A DNA stretch of 64,000 nt from G963662655 sp963666875 (GCA_963666875.2 CAXXPU010000005.1:171916-235915); one strand, 5' to 3'; counted from the first letter of the stretch, positions 26,461-34,824 are shown. Notes: a model not told the origin generated them from the sequence alone. Program-made: numbers and translations.

Positions 26461-26837
26461 CACGCAACTTTTTACCGGTTCACTGTGCAGTCTCACCCTT
26501 TTTAGCAAATAGTATCACTTTTAATGGCAAATCGTCTCACGATGCTGGCTGGTTTGCCACGAGCGTGATACCGGATATCAGCGTGTTTAGCAGTTATCTT
26601 CATGCAACGACGAGAGGTTAGCGGAGAAGTATCAAGATAATGGCAAATTCTCGCCATTATCCTGAGAACGAATCGGACAGGAAATGGATACTTTTTGCCA
26701 AATCGCGTGTCACTTCGCAGACACAACTGCACAGGGGATATTTGTTCTGAAAAAAATTTGCATTCCCGGTTGTTTTTTTCTTGCGGAAATATTATCTTCA
26801 TAGAAAGTTTGACACTGTGAAATATCTGGAGGATATC
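26461..26837. other. 377-base spacer without a recognised gene
   Basis: Neither strand has a convincing coding frame. The last part is A/T rich with long T runs just upstream of the glutaredoxin gene and probably holds the redox operon promoter, but no pair of -35/-10 boxes is clear enough to call. Confidence 0.5.
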
Positions 26838-27086
26838 ATGGAGAAGATACAGCAGAAGAAAGTGATTGTGTTTTCGACACCTACGTGCAGTTGGTGCCGG
26901 AAGTTGAAGAGCTATCTTCAAAGTAATGGCGTTCGTTTCAAGGATGTCGATGTGTCCCGCGATACAGACGCCGCCCGTGACATGATAAGAAAATCCGGTC
27001 AGCAGGGAGTACCGCAGACCTGGATCGATAATAAACCGGTGGTCGGATTCGACAAAGCGAAGATCGACCGGATGCTTGGACTGTAA
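26838..27086 (+). CDS. glutaredoxin-family protein
   Basis: An 82-residue thioredoxin-fold protein with the dithiol motif TPTCSWCRKLKSYL near residue 15, the cis-Pro segment GVPQTWID and GFDKAKIDRML at the end, like the NrdH/YruB branch. It reduces disulfides in the cytosol. The start at 26838 follows GGAGG by six bases; the longer frame from 26781 lacks support. It heads a compact operon of redox genes. Confidence 0.88.
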   Translation: MEKIQQKKVIVFSTPTCSWCRKLKSYLQSNGVRFKDVDVSRDTDAARDMIRKSGQQGVPQTWIDNKPVVGFDKAKIDRMLGL

Positions 27087-27097
27087 AGAGGAGAACG

Positions 27098-27559
27098 ATG
27101 AAGAGGAAGATTGCCAATTTTCTGAAGATCTCACAAGAACTGTTCCTGTTATTCAGCGAGAACGATTCGCTGCAGCGTCATTGCATCAAGATCGGGAGGA
27201 TGGAATGCAGCCTGATCCAGTTCCTGTACCGGATTAAGAAACCGGTGTGCATGAACGATCTGGCGGAGCAACTCTGCGTTTCACACAGCCGAATTACCCG
27301 GATTGTCGATAATCTGGTGAAAAAAGGATTGGTCAAACGCTATCCCTCGATGGAAGACCGGCGCAAGTGGTTCACGGAGATCACCGAGACGGGTAGAATG
27401 ACCGCCCAGCGCGCGGAGGACGAGAACAACGATCTTCAGCGTCAGATCATCGAATCGATCCCCGACGAAGATTTCGATACGATCGTCGATAGCCTCGAGA
27501 AATATATCAAGGCGTTTCGGTCGATCATTGAACGAAAAGAGGAGATGAGCAGTGAATAA
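27098..27559 (+). CDS. MarR-family transcriptional regulator
   Basis: A 153-residue winged-helix protein: ECSLIQFLYRI, then the recognition region MNDLAEQLCVSHSRITRIVDNLVKKGLVKR and the wing PSMEDRRKWFTEITETG (the DxR motif is present as DRR). Dimerisation helices flank it. It lies between glutaredoxin and OsmC, overlapping osmC by eight bases, as is common for OhrR-like peroxide-responsive regulators. Its single Cys near residue 34 (RMECSLIQF) could be the sensor. It probably controls this operon. Confidence 0.9.
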   Translation: MKRKIANFLKISQELFLLFSENDSLQRHCIKIGRMECSLIQFLYRIKKPVCMNDLAEQLCVSHSRITRIVDNLVKKGLVKRYPSMEDRRKWFTEITETGRMTAQRAEDENNDLQRQIIESIPDEDFDTIVDSLEKYIKAFRSIIERKEEMSSE

Positions 27560-27980
27560 GAAAATATTAGTGGAATACAAGGACGGACTGGCGTTCCAGG
27601 TCGATTTGGACGGACAACGGTTCATGGTCGATGCCGACGAGAAATTCGGCGGCAGAAATCTCGGACCCAAGCCGAAGCCGCTCTTGCTCGCAGGATTGGG
27701 TGGCTGTTCCGGCATGGACACCGTGTCGATTCTGAACAAGATGAAGGTGGAGAATTTCACCTTTAAAATGGAAGTATGGGCAGATAGCTCGGATGGACAT
27801 CCATCCGTATATACAACGATCTACATAGACTATATCTTCGAAGGCGACGATGTTCCCGAAGATAAAGTCAAGAAAGCCGTGTCCCTCTCCCAGGAACGAT
27901 ACTGCGGCGTATGGGCGATGCTCTCGAAATCCGCGGAAATGAAACCGAGAATCTTTATCAATCAAAAGGAGATATCATGA
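27552..27980 (+). CDS. OsmC/Ohr-family peroxide-reducing protein
   Basis: 142 residues with the two reactive cysteines of the family: LAGLGGCSGMDTVSIL near residue 52 and LSQERYCGVWAMLSK near 118. OsmC-type enzymes reduce organic hydroperoxides using dithiols. It follows a MarR gene in overlap and precedes exported thioredoxin-fold proteins, which supports a peroxide or electrophile defence unit. Confidence 0.9.
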   Translation: MNKKILVEYKDGLAFQVDLDGQRFMVDADEKFGGRNLGPKPKPLLLAGLGGCSGMDTVSILNKMKVENFTFKMEVWADSSDGHPSVYTTIYIDYIFEGDDVPEDKVKKAVSLSQERYCGVWAMLSKSAEMKPRIFINQKEIS

Positions 27981-28438
27981 AAAGAATGTCTTCTATATGG
28001 CTTGTTATCATGCTACTGTCGTTCAGTCTGATGGCTGCCGAGGAATTCACCGATGAATCCGGACTCGCCTGGGAAACGAATCTCGACGATGCAATTGCCC
28101 AGGCTGAAAGCTCTGGTAAATCCGTTCTCGTCAACTTCACGGGATCGGACTGGTGCGGGTGGTGTATCAAGCTCAGAGAAGAGGTCTTCTCGAAAGAGGC
28201 ATTTCATAAATACGCCAAGGACAATATCGTCCTCGTCTTCCTCGACTTTCCCAAGAAGAAGAAACTCGATCCCGCAGTCGAAGCCGAGAATCGCTCGATC
28301 ATGGAAATGTACGGAATCCAGGGGTTCCCAACAATCCTCCTGCTGAACTCGAAAGGAAGGTTGATCGGACGCACCGGCTACCAGGAAGGCGGTCCGGAAG
28401 CCTACATCAATCACCTGAAATCATTCATGAAAAAGTAG
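27977..28438 (+). CDS. exported thioredoxin-family protein (WCGWC)
   Basis: The start at 27977 overlaps the OsmC stop (ATGA) and has AAAGGAG upstream, giving 153 residues. A signal peptide (MKRMSSIWLVIMLLSFSLMAA) precedes a thioredoxin_7/DUF255-like domain with GSDWCGWCIKLREEVF near residue 60, the cis-Pro segment IQGFPTILLL and a C-terminal helix. It is likely a periplasmic thiol reductase or disulfide carrier. Its substrate is unknown. Confidence 0.88.
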   Translation: MKRMSSIWLVIMLLSFSLMAAEEFTDESGLAWETNLDDAIAQAESSGKSVLVNFTGSDWCGWCIKLREEVFSKEAFHKYAKDNIVLVFLDFPKKKKLDPAVEAENRSIMEMYGIQGFPTILLLNSKGRLIGRTGYQEGGPEAYINHLKSFMKK

Positions 28439-28445
28439 GACATCG

Positions 28446-28958
28446 ATGTACAGACTCATACCGATAATCCTGGTCGCAATCCTGATTCTTTCGGCTTGCG
28501 GCGATGGGAAGAAATCCGCAGCGACCGGCACCTTCAAGGCGGACAACGACTTCACCCTGAAGGACATGCAGGGTAACGACTTCACCCTCTCGGAACAGAA
28601 AGGAATGGTCGTGCTCGATTTCTGGGCAACCTGGTGTCCCCCATGTCGCGCCGAGATTCCGGTTCTTCAGCAGCTTCACGATCAGTTCCACGACAAAGGG
28701 CTGACAATCGTGGGGATCAGCAACGAGCCTTCGGCGACGATCCAGCAGTTCATCGATCAGATGGCGGACAAGGGTATCGACCTGAAGTACACCATGCTGC
28801 TGGATAAAGGTGGCGAAGTGATGAAACGATACGGCATTCGAAGCATCCCTTCGACCTACTTCATCGGCAAAGACGGCACGTTGCTTCGGCAGGAAACCGG
28901 TTTCTCACCGGAATTGGTGGACGAATTCCATAAATTGATCAGTGACGAATTGAAATAG
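28446..28958 (+). CDS. TlpA/ResA-like thioredoxin lipoprotein
   Basis: 170 residues. A lipobox (ILSAC) at residues 14-18 anchors the protein. The thioredoxin domain has FWATWCPPCRAEIPVLQ near 60, the family's GISNEPSATIQQFI segment, and cis-Pro in IRSIPSTYFIGKDG. TlpA/ResA proteins reduce exported thiols, for example in cytochrome c maturation. It is last in the redox operon, seven bases after the previous gene and followed by a clear terminator. Confidence 0.9.
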   Translation: MYRLIPIILVAILILSACGDGKKSAATGTFKADNDFTLKDMQGNDFTLSEQKGMVVLDFWATWCPPCRAEIPVLQQLHDQFHDKGLTIVGISNEPSATIQQFIDQMADKGIDLKYTMLLDKGGEVMKRYGIRSIPSTYFIGKDGTLLRQETGFSPELVDEFHKLISDELK

Positions 28959-28976
28959 CGCCTTTATAGAATATAG

Positions 28977-29018
28977 AAATGACATCCCTGTCAGGCTGGG
29001 GCCAAGGGGATGTCATTT
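28977..29018 (+). terminator. terminator of the redox operon
   Basis: AAATGACATCCC pairs with GGGATGTCATTT (12 bp), followed by TC and a T-containing tail, 18 bases past the stop codon. Confidence 0.75.
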
Positions 29019-29041
29019 TCACATACATCGTGATCGCAGAG

Positions 29042-29196
29042 AATGAAATCAACTTCCGAATGTCCGAACGAAGTGAGGTCTCGTAGTATTTGCTTGCAAA
29101 TACCAGAGGAACGAAGTGGAAATGAATGTTGATTTCATTGCACGCTTTCCGGTATAACATTCGGAAGAACCTTCGGTACATTCAGAAGTTATACCG
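29042..29196. repeat. composite palindromic repeat A: two adjacent units
   Basis: Unit II (29042-29139) has AATGAAATCAAC/GTTGATTTCATT arms around a TTCCGAATGT core and an inner hairpin (GTATTTG/CAAATAC). Unit I (29150-29196) has GGTATAAC/GTTATACC arms around two direct copies of ACATTCnGAAG. The same pair occurs in inverted orientation at 53399-53506. Confidence 0.75.
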
Positions 29197-29199
29197 CTC

Positions 29200-29667
29200 C
29201 TAATCCTGAAAGAATTTCCGGAATGGCTCGGGGATCTCTTCCATCAGCTTCGGACCGGATCCGATAATGATTTTGCCTTCACCGTATCGTTTGCGGCTTT
29301 CCATCGCCTCTTCCTCCGCCCACTTCTCAACGCCGAGCTTCTTCATGCGCATGAGGTTGTAAACCTTCTGGTTTTGCGGGTAGTCCACGGCGTGCCAGGC
29401 GCACGGATGCAGGATCTTGCAGGGGAATTCGTCGCATTCGAAGCAGAACTCGATCCCTTTCGCTTTCACGCACTCCATGCACTCGCACTTCCTTTCGCCG
29501 AACAGCGGACAACCCGTGATCTTGCAGCCTCCGCAGGCGACATCAGCCGGATCGATACCGCGCTTCGTAGCAATCGCCTGTGCAACCTCCGGCTTGATAT
29601 TATCCTTGTAAATCTGGCAGTTGAAACAATCGACTCCGCAGTGTGAAATCAGTTCCCGGTAATTCAT
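29200..29667 (-). CDS. DUF3795 cysteine-rich protein
   Basis: The start at 29667 follows AGGAGG and gives 155 residues. Family features: ISHCGVDCFNCQIY at the N-terminus, then VACGGCKITGCPLFGERKCECMECVKAKGIEFCFECDEFPCKIL with many Cys in CxxC pairs, suited to zinc or iron-sulfur binding. DUF3795 proteins are common in anaerobes and their role is unknown. Cytosolic. It stands alone between a repeat and the sigma-factor gene. Confidence 0.88.
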   Translation of the reverse strand: MNYRELISHCGVDCFNCQIYKDNIKPEVAQAIATKRGIDPADVACGGCKITGCPLFGERKCECMECVKAKGIEFCFECDEFPCKILHPCAWHAVDYPQNQKVYNLMRMKKLGVEKWAEEEAMESRKRYGEGKIIIGSGPKLMEEIPEPFRKFFQD

Positions 29668-29781
29668 GGGATCCTCCTTATTTACTGTTTCTATATGGTT
29701 GGAGTCGAAAAAACCAGCGAGGTTACAAAAAAACATAAAAAAGCGATCGGTGTGGAGTGCGACAAGGATGACACTTTGATG

Positions 29782-30570
29782 CTACGAGTCGAGCAGAGAC
29801 AGATTTCCCTCTTTACGCAATTGTTTGATGTGTTGCTTGAAGTCATGGTAATTACTTGCCACGATATCAGTATAATAGAGCGGTTCGAAATCGAGGATTC
29901 GATTCAGCTCTTCCCTGTACCGTTTTACGCTCTCCCGTTCCTGCTGCGGAATCGCACGGATCGTCAAGAGTTTGTCATTGTTACCGCATTTCAGGATATG
30001 GCTGGCAAACGTACTGCAGTGGCAGATACCATCCTTGCGCACCAGGGAGCATCGTCCGTCAAAATGCGCCTTGATCAATTCCCGGGCGCGGTGCAGATCG
30101 GTCTTTACCGAAGCCTGACTGCATTCGAGGATCTCGGCAGCGTCGGCAACCGGGAAATCGAGGATCACGCGCAGGGTGAACACCACGCGATACTTCGGCG
30201 GCATGCAGTTCATGAACATTTGCAGGCAGGATTGCTTTACCCGCTCAATCAGGTAATCATCCGAGCAATACCCCGCCTGATTGATATAGCCATAGACGTC
30301 CCGTTCGGTCAGGTCGTGTTCTTCCGCATAGCAGGTGACGTGCAGGCGACCTTCCTTTCGGAAGCGGGTCTTGGCAGCGTTGAGCGCGATGCGGTAGAGC
30401 CATGTATAGACCGCACTCTCGCCACGAAATCCTTCCCAGGCCTTGTAGGCGTTGAGAAAGGCGTCCTGCATCACATCCTCCGTATCCTCGGGACATCCCG
30501 TCATACGGAAGATCATCGTATAAAGACGTTTATAGTGCTGTTCGAAAACGGAATCGAAATCCTGATGCAT
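29782..30570 (-). CDS. ECF-type RNA polymerase sigma factor with Cys-rich C-terminal extension
   Basis: The start at 30570 (AAGGAG upstream) gives 262 residues. Region 2 (FEQHYKRLYTMIFRMTGCPEDTEDVMQDAFLNAYKAW) and region 4 (PPKYRVVFTLRVILDFPVADAAEILECSQASVKTDLHRARE) are clear. About 95 residues follow region 4, with Cys and His (GRCSLVRKDGICHCSTF...LKCGN) and a hydrophilic tail. No anti-sigma gene is adjacent, so the extension may carry the control. It is divergent from the CreD-like gene. Confidence 0.9.
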   Translation of the reverse strand: MHQDFDSVFEQHYKRLYTMIFRMTGCPEDTEDVMQDAFLNAYKAWEGFRGESAVYTWLYRIALNAAKTRFRKEGRLHVTCYAEEHDLTERDVYGYINQAGYCSDDYLIERVKQSCLQMFMNCMPPKYRVVFTLRVILDFPVADAAEILECSQASVKTDLHRARELIKAHFDGRCSLVRKDGICHCSTFASHILKCGNNDKLLTIRAIPQQERESVKRYREELNRILDFEPLYYTDIVASNYHDFKQHIKQLRKEGNLSLLDS

Positions 30571-30705
30571 ATTGTCCGCTCCTTCTTCTCCTGACCAATT
30601 CACATTGCAACGACCCGTCAATAAAATTCTTTGAAACAACGACGATCGAAACGGTACTGAATATTGTTCGTTATATTTTGGAACGCTTTTTATAAAGGAG
30701 ACCGT

Positions 30706-32082
30706 ATGAAGATCAACATGAAATCTCCCGGCATCAAGCTGATGCTGATCATCGCTCTGACGCTGTTGCTTCTGATCCCCACCGCTTTCTTGATGAACCT
30801 GATCAACGAGCGCAGCAAGCGACTTCAGGAAGCAACAGACGAGGTGTCATCGAAATGGGGTTACGCACAGGCTGTCGCGGGTCCGTTGCTGACCGTGCAA
30901 GGAACCGTCACTCAGAAGCTCGAAGACAAAATGATAAAGACACCCGCTGTTGAAACTGTGCTCCTGCCGGATAAATTCAATGTTCTTTGCGATACGAAAA
31001 CCGAGACCCGGAAGCGCGGTATCTATTCTATTCCCGTCTATACCGCGGATGTAGTTATCGAGGGCAATTTCCCAGCTTATCGGATCGACGATATATGGAA
31101 ATCGGAAGATGCAACGGATATCACCACCGTCAATCTCTCGGTCGCGCTGTGCGACAACAGCGGTATCGTCGGCAGACCGAGAATCATCCTCAACGGGAAA
31201 GAATACGACGTCAGTCCGGGGATACCCGACAAGGAACTCGTTAGTTCCGTCACCAGCACACAAGAGCGCTCCTACGGGATCAGCAGCACACTTCAATACA
31301 GCCAGGCGCGCGAAATCAACCAGGGGTTCCAGCTCGATATCGATCGCGAGATGCTGGCCAAACCGATCTCCTTCAAGGTCGAGATGACCTTGCGCGGGAC
31401 AGACGAAATCCATGTCGTGGCTATCGGAAAAGAATCGACTCTCCATGTGAGTTCCGATTGGCCGCATCCCAGCTTCACCGGAACCTTCATCCCCACGAAG
31501 CACGAGATCAGCGATACCGGCTTCACGGCAGACTGGTCGGCAAGCGAGATGAACCGCAGCTTCCCGCAGAAGATTGCCGGCAGTCAGAAAATCTCGAACG
31601 CGGATTTCGGAGTGCGTTTCATCGAGCCGGTTCGCCACTACACGAAGGTCGAGCGCTCGGTCAAATATGCCATTCTGGTTATCGGTCTAACCTTTATCGC
31701 GTTCTTCCTCGGCGAGATCATGCTCCGTAGCAGGATTCACCCGATCCAATACCTCCTGATCGGCTTCTCGCTGGTGCTATTCTATCTACTGCTACTGGCG
31801 TTGAGCGAGTACATGGCATTCGCGATTTCCTATGTCATCGCCACGGTCGCTACTATCGTCACCATCGGTCTATACTCATGGGGCGCACTGAAGAGGCTGC
31901 GATTGTCCGTGTGGGTCTCCATCATCCTGGTCATTATTTACACGCTCCTGTACATCCTGATGAATCTGGAAGACTACACGCTGCTCGTCGGCAGTATCGC
32001 GCTGTTCGTGATCCTCTCCGCGATCATGTTCCTGACGCGCAAGATCGACTGGTACGATATCAAAAGCAGAAGCGAGGAGTGA
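30706..32082 (+). CDS. creD: CreD-family inner-membrane protein
   Basis: The start at 30706 follows AAAGGAG and gives 458 residues. CreD layout: an N-terminal membrane segment (IKLMLIIALTLLLLIPTAFLM), a large periplasmic domain with WGYAQAVAGPLL, then five or six transmembrane helices from about residue 325 (YAILVIGLTFIAFFLGEI, HPIQYLLIGFSLVLFYLLLL) and a short charged tail. CreD family proteins affect envelope stress and beta-lactam or colicin response; the mechanism is unknown. Divergent ECF sigma gene upstream. Confidence 0.9.
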   Translation: MKINMKSPGIKLMLIIALTLLLLIPTAFLMNLINERSKRLQEATDEVSSKWGYAQAVAGPLLTVQGTVTQKLEDKMIKTPAVETVLLPDKFNVLCDTKTETRKRGIYSIPVYTADVVIEGNFPAYRIDDIWKSEDATDITTVNLSVALCDNSGIVGRPRIILNGKEYDVSPGIPDKELVSSVTSTQERSYGISSTLQYSQAREINQGFQLDIDREMLAKPISFKVEMTLRGTDEIHVVAIGKESTLHVSSDWPHPSFTGTFIPTKHEISDTGFTADWSASEMNRSFPQKIAGSQKISNADFGVRFIEPVRHYTKVERSVKYAILVIGLTFIAFFLGEIMLRSRIHPIQYLLIGFSLVLFYLLLLALSEYMAFAISYVIATVATIVTIGLYSWGALKRLRLSVWVSIILVIIYTLLYILMNLEDYTLLVGSIALFVILSAIMFLTRKIDWYDIKSRSEE

Positions 32083-32223
32083 TAGTTACTGAAAAATAAC
32101 CAGGCGCTCTGAGCTTGACACGCATAGCATCGAACAAGAATGCATCGGTATTCGAGCATCCACCTTTTTCATTGACCAATCAATCGACCCGGATTTGATT
32201 GCGCACAATAATCTGGAGGATTC

Positions 32224-32718
32224 ATGAGAATAACGATATCGATCATTTCCATCATTCTGCTTCTGACCGTCTTGACAGCCTGTGGCAGGAAACAGGAACA
32301 GAAGCCGGTACAACCGGTTCCGAAAGACACCGTAGCGGTAGCGAAACCGGCAATTCAACCGAAACAGCCGGTCAAACAGCAACCAAAGCAGCCAACCAGG
32401 CAGGTCGCGAAACAGCAGCCCCCTGCGAGAAAAGGCACCATCAAGGAAGAAGATCTTCCGCGATACATCCAGCCGTTGCAACCGAAGATCCAGCGGATAT
32501 TCAAGCAACGTTGCCAGGTAGTCCCCATGCAGGGCAGTATGAAGATCACCGTAGTGTTCGCTTCGTCGGGCGACGTGAAGTCGGTGGCGATCGAGCCGGA
32601 CGAGAAGAGCAGCTTCACCGATTCGTTCGTGAAAGAGGTGAAGGAGATCGTCGAATCATGGCACCTGGATGTTGAGCATGAGATGAAGTATTCGTTCAGG
32701 ATGAGCTTCTATCAATAG
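32224..32718 (+). CDS. lipoprotein with Pro/Gln/Lys-rich linker and TonB-C/AgmX-like end
   Basis: 164 residues. Lipobox VLTAC at residues 16-20. A low-complexity linker of Pro, Gln and Lys (QPKQPVKQQPKQPTR) spans about 25-70, followed by a compact domain (RYIQPLQPKIQRIFKQRC, MKITVVFASSGDVKSVAIEP, ESWHLD). This resembles the AgmX/PglI or TonB C-terminal fold. It is probably anchored in the membrane and reaches across the periplasm or into the wall. GGAGG precedes the ATG, and a repeat-derived terminator follows. Confidence 0.75.
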   Translation: MRITISIISIILLLTVLTACGRKQEQKPVQPVPKDTVAVAKPAIQPKQPVKQQPKQPTRQVAKQQPPARKGTIKEEDLPRYIQPLQPKIQRIFKQRCQVVPMQGSMKITVVFASSGDVKSVAIEPDEKSSFTDSFVKEVKEIVESWHLDVEHEMKYSFRMSFYQ

Positions 32719-32731
32719 CATTGCGGCAGAA

Positions 32732-32771
32732 AACAGTGTGATCCTTCGACTCCGCTCAGGATGACACTGTT
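32732..32771 (+). terminator. repeat C hairpin acting as terminator
   Basis: CAGTGTGATCCT pairs with AGGATGACACTG around TCGACTCCGCTC and is followed by T5, 14 bases after the lipoprotein stop codon. The interior CCTTCGACTCCGCTCAGG is a widespread intergenic repeat. Confidence 0.65.
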
Positions 32772-32789
32772 TTTCATGATGCACCTTCT

Positions 32790-32845
32790 CGTGTCATCCT
32801 GAGCGCCCTCTCGTGCCATCCTGAGCGGAGTCGAAGGATGTACAC
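32790..32845 (-). repeat. repeat C, second and third copies
   Basis: CATCCTGAGCG occurs twice (32796 and 32817). The second extends to CTGAGCGGAGTCGAAGGAT, the reverse complement of the core at 32742-32761. CGTGT/ACACG arms flank the pair. Confidence 0.6.
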
Positions 32846-32905
32846 GAGATAAAGACAACCGGGTACACGATCAGAGATTTATCAATTGAATTCGCTGGTT
32901 TTATC

Positions 32906-32934
32906 TTGACACGATAATGGGCGTGCCAATATTT
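32906..32934 (+). promoter_or_regulatory. candidate promoter for rplM-rpsI
   Basis: TTGACA and ATATTT are separated by 17 bases, placing the transcription start near 32941, 30 bases before rplM. A TATAAT at 32950 is too close to the ribosome-binding site to be used comfortably. Confidence 0.45.
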
Positions 32935-32971
32935 TGTCACGTTTTCGTGTATAATATCGAAAGGAGTTGAA

Positions 32972-33400
32972 ATGAGAACACTTACGCCGAAACTTAGCCA
33001 GTTACAGAACGACTGGTATGTGATCGATGCCACCGATCAGGTTTTGGGTAGATTGTCCTCGAAGGTCGCTGCGATCCTGCGTGGTAAGCATAAACCGTTC
33101 TTCTCGCACAATCTGGACAATGGTGACCATGTCATCATTATCAATGCCGACAAGGTCAAGCTGACCGGTAGTAAGATGCTTCAAAAAACGTACAAACGTT
33201 ATAGCGGTTACCCGGGCGGTTTGACAGTGACCCCAATTCGGCGCATGATGAACGAGAAGCCGGAACACGTAATTCAGCACGCGATCAAGGGGATGTTACC
33301 CAAGAACGCATTAGGAAGAAAAATCTACAAGAAACTGAAAGTCTATACGGGACCAGACCATCCACATACGGCACAACTGCCTAAGGTTTGGGATCTGTAG
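32972..33400 (+). CDS. rplM: 50S ribosomal protein L13
   Basis: 142 residues, the usual length. L13 marks are WYVIDATDQVLGRLSSKVA, LRGKHKPFFSHNLDNGDHV, KRYSGYPGGLT, KGMLPKNALGRKI and YTGPDHPH. It binds 23S rRNA early in large-subunit assembly. AAGGAG precedes the ATG. It lies 11 bases upstream of rpsI, the common bacterial pair. Confidence 0.97.
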   Translation: MRTLTPKLSQLQNDWYVIDATDQVLGRLSSKVAAILRGKHKPFFSHNLDNGDHVIIINADKVKLTGSKMLQKTYKRYSGYPGGLTVTPIRRMMNEKPEHVIQHAIKGMLPKNALGRKIYKKLKVYTGPDHPHTAQLPKVWDL

Positions 33401-33411
33401 GAGGAAATTGG

Positions 33412-33798
33412 ATGCAATATTTCGATGCAACAGGCAGAAGAAAGAATGCAGTAGCTCGCGTACGCATAACGCCCGGCACCGGCAAGCGTCTTATCAATGA
33501 CAAGCCGATGAAGGAATACCTGGCCCGAGAGATTTTGGAAATGATCGTGGAACAGCCGTTCAAGCTGATCGGCATGTCCGAGAAATTCGATCTTCGCGTC
33601 AACGTGGCAGGCGGTGGTCTGTCCGGGCAGGCAGGAGCGATTCGTCACGGGATATCCCGCGCACTTTGCAAATACGACGAAGAGCTTCGGGGCGTCCTGA
33701 AGAAAAACGGGCTTCTCACACGTGATCCGAGAATGGTTGAGCGTAAAAAAGCCGGTCGTCCGAAGGCCCGCAAGCGCTTCCAGTTCTCGAAACGTTAA
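33412..33798 (+). CDS. rpsI: 30S ribosomal protein S9
   Basis: 128 residues. S9 marks are YFDATGRRKNAVARVRITPG, VAGGGLSGQAGAIRHGISRAL and the basic C-terminal tail KKAGRPKARKRFQFSKR, whose final KR reaches the ribosomal P site. AGGAGG upstream sets this start over the longer frame from 33388. Confidence 0.97.
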   Translation: MQYFDATGRRKNAVARVRITPGTGKRLINDKPMKEYLAREILEMIVEQPFKLIGMSEKFDLRVNVAGGGLSGQAGAIRHGISRALCKYDEELRGVLKKNGLLTRDPRMVERKKAGRPKARKRFQFSKR

Positions 33799-33903
33799 TC
33801 TGCACTCAGAGCCGAAAGGGGAGTTGCAAAGCGGTGTCCCGTTGAGCCGGGATTGTATTGCGGAGATCCCCTTTCTGGAAGAAACCGTATCAAAGGAGAA
33901 ACA

Positions 33904-34824
33904 ATGTCAGTAGTCAGCATGAAACAGTTGCTGGAAGCGGGTGTCCACTTCGGTCATCAGACCCACAAATGGAACCCCAAGATGAAGAAGTATATCTTCA
34001 TCAAAAGAAACGGTATTCACATTCTCGATCTCAAGCAGACGGTGGATGCCATCAACGAAGCCTACATGTTCTTGAAAGAGACCGCGGCGAAGGGCGATTA
34101 CATCCTTTTCGTGGGAACCAAGAAGCAGGCCGCCGACGCGATCGAGCAGGCCGCCAAGAAATGTGGCGCGTTCTATGTCAACCATCGCTGGTACGGCGGA
34201 ATGCTCACCAACATGAAGACCATCCGCAACAGTGTGGAGACCATGGAATATTTCGAAGAAATCGAAGAGAACGGTACAATAAAGAACTTCACCAAGCTGG
34301 AAGCGACCAGAATGCGTCGCAAACACGACAAGATCGAAAAGGCCCTTGGCGGTATCCGTGGCATGGATCGTCTGCCGGGCGCGATCTTCGTGGTTGACAC
34401 CATGAGTGAAGAGATCGCCGTACACGAAGCGAACGTTCTGGGTATCCCGATCGTGGGTATGGTCGATACCAACTGCGATCCCGATATCGTCGATTATGTC
34501 ATTCCGTCCAATGACGACGCGATTCGCGCCATCCACCTGATCGCCGGAATCATGGGTCAAGCCGTGATCGAAGGTCGTCAGGCGAGCGCAGAAGGCGCGG
34601 ACGAAGCGGCGGGAATGCCTGATAGCGCTGCCGAATTACTCGGTGAAGGCGAAGAAGAAACCACCGATGAAGAAGTCGTGGTCAATCTTGAAGAGAAACC
34701 GATGAAACGCCCTCGCAAGAAACCTGCGGACGAAGAAGACGATGAGAAAAAACCTCGCGAGAAAACCGAGAAGCCGAAACGCATAAAGCGTGAGGTCGCA
34801 CCGGAAGAAGCGATCAGCGAATAA
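33904..34824 (+). CDS. rpsB: 30S ribosomal protein S2 with charged C-terminal extension
   Basis: 306 residues from the ATG after AAAGGAG. The core is typical (MKQLLEAGVHFGHQTHKWNP, FVGTKKQAADAI, NHRWYGGMLTN, DTNCDPDIVDYVIPSNDDA). After about residue 230 comes a tail of some 70 residues, first acidic (GEGEEETTDEEVVV) and then mixed acidic and Lys/Arg rich (RPRKKPADEEDDEKKPREK). S2 is usually 230-260 residues, so the tail is long. A terminator separates it from tsf. Confidence 0.96.
   Translation: MSVVSMKQLLEAGVHFGHQTHKWNPKMKKYIFIKRNGIHILDLKQTVDAINEAYMFLKETAAKGDYILFVGTKKQAADAIEQAAKKCGAFYVNHRWYGGMLTNMKTIRNSVETMEYFEEIEENGTIKNFTKLEATRMRRKHDKIEKALGGIRGMDRLPGAIFVVDTMSEEIAVHEANVLGIPIVGMVDTNCDPDIVDYVIPSNDDAIRAIHLIAGIMGQAVIEGRQASAEGADEAAGMPDSAAELLGEGEEETTDEEVVVNLEEKPMKRPRKKPADEEDDEKKPREKTEKPKRIKREVAPEEAISE

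Noticed and set aside
26502..27134. 210-codon minus-strand frame over the glutaredoxin gene
   Set aside because: It runs antisense to a clear glutaredoxin gene, begins in a low-complexity Ser run and shows no family features.
32950..32955. TATAAT as the rplM -10 box
   Set aside because: It would start transcription at or past the Shine-Dalgarno site, and no -35 box lies at proper spacing. The TTGACA/ATATTT pair upstream fits better.
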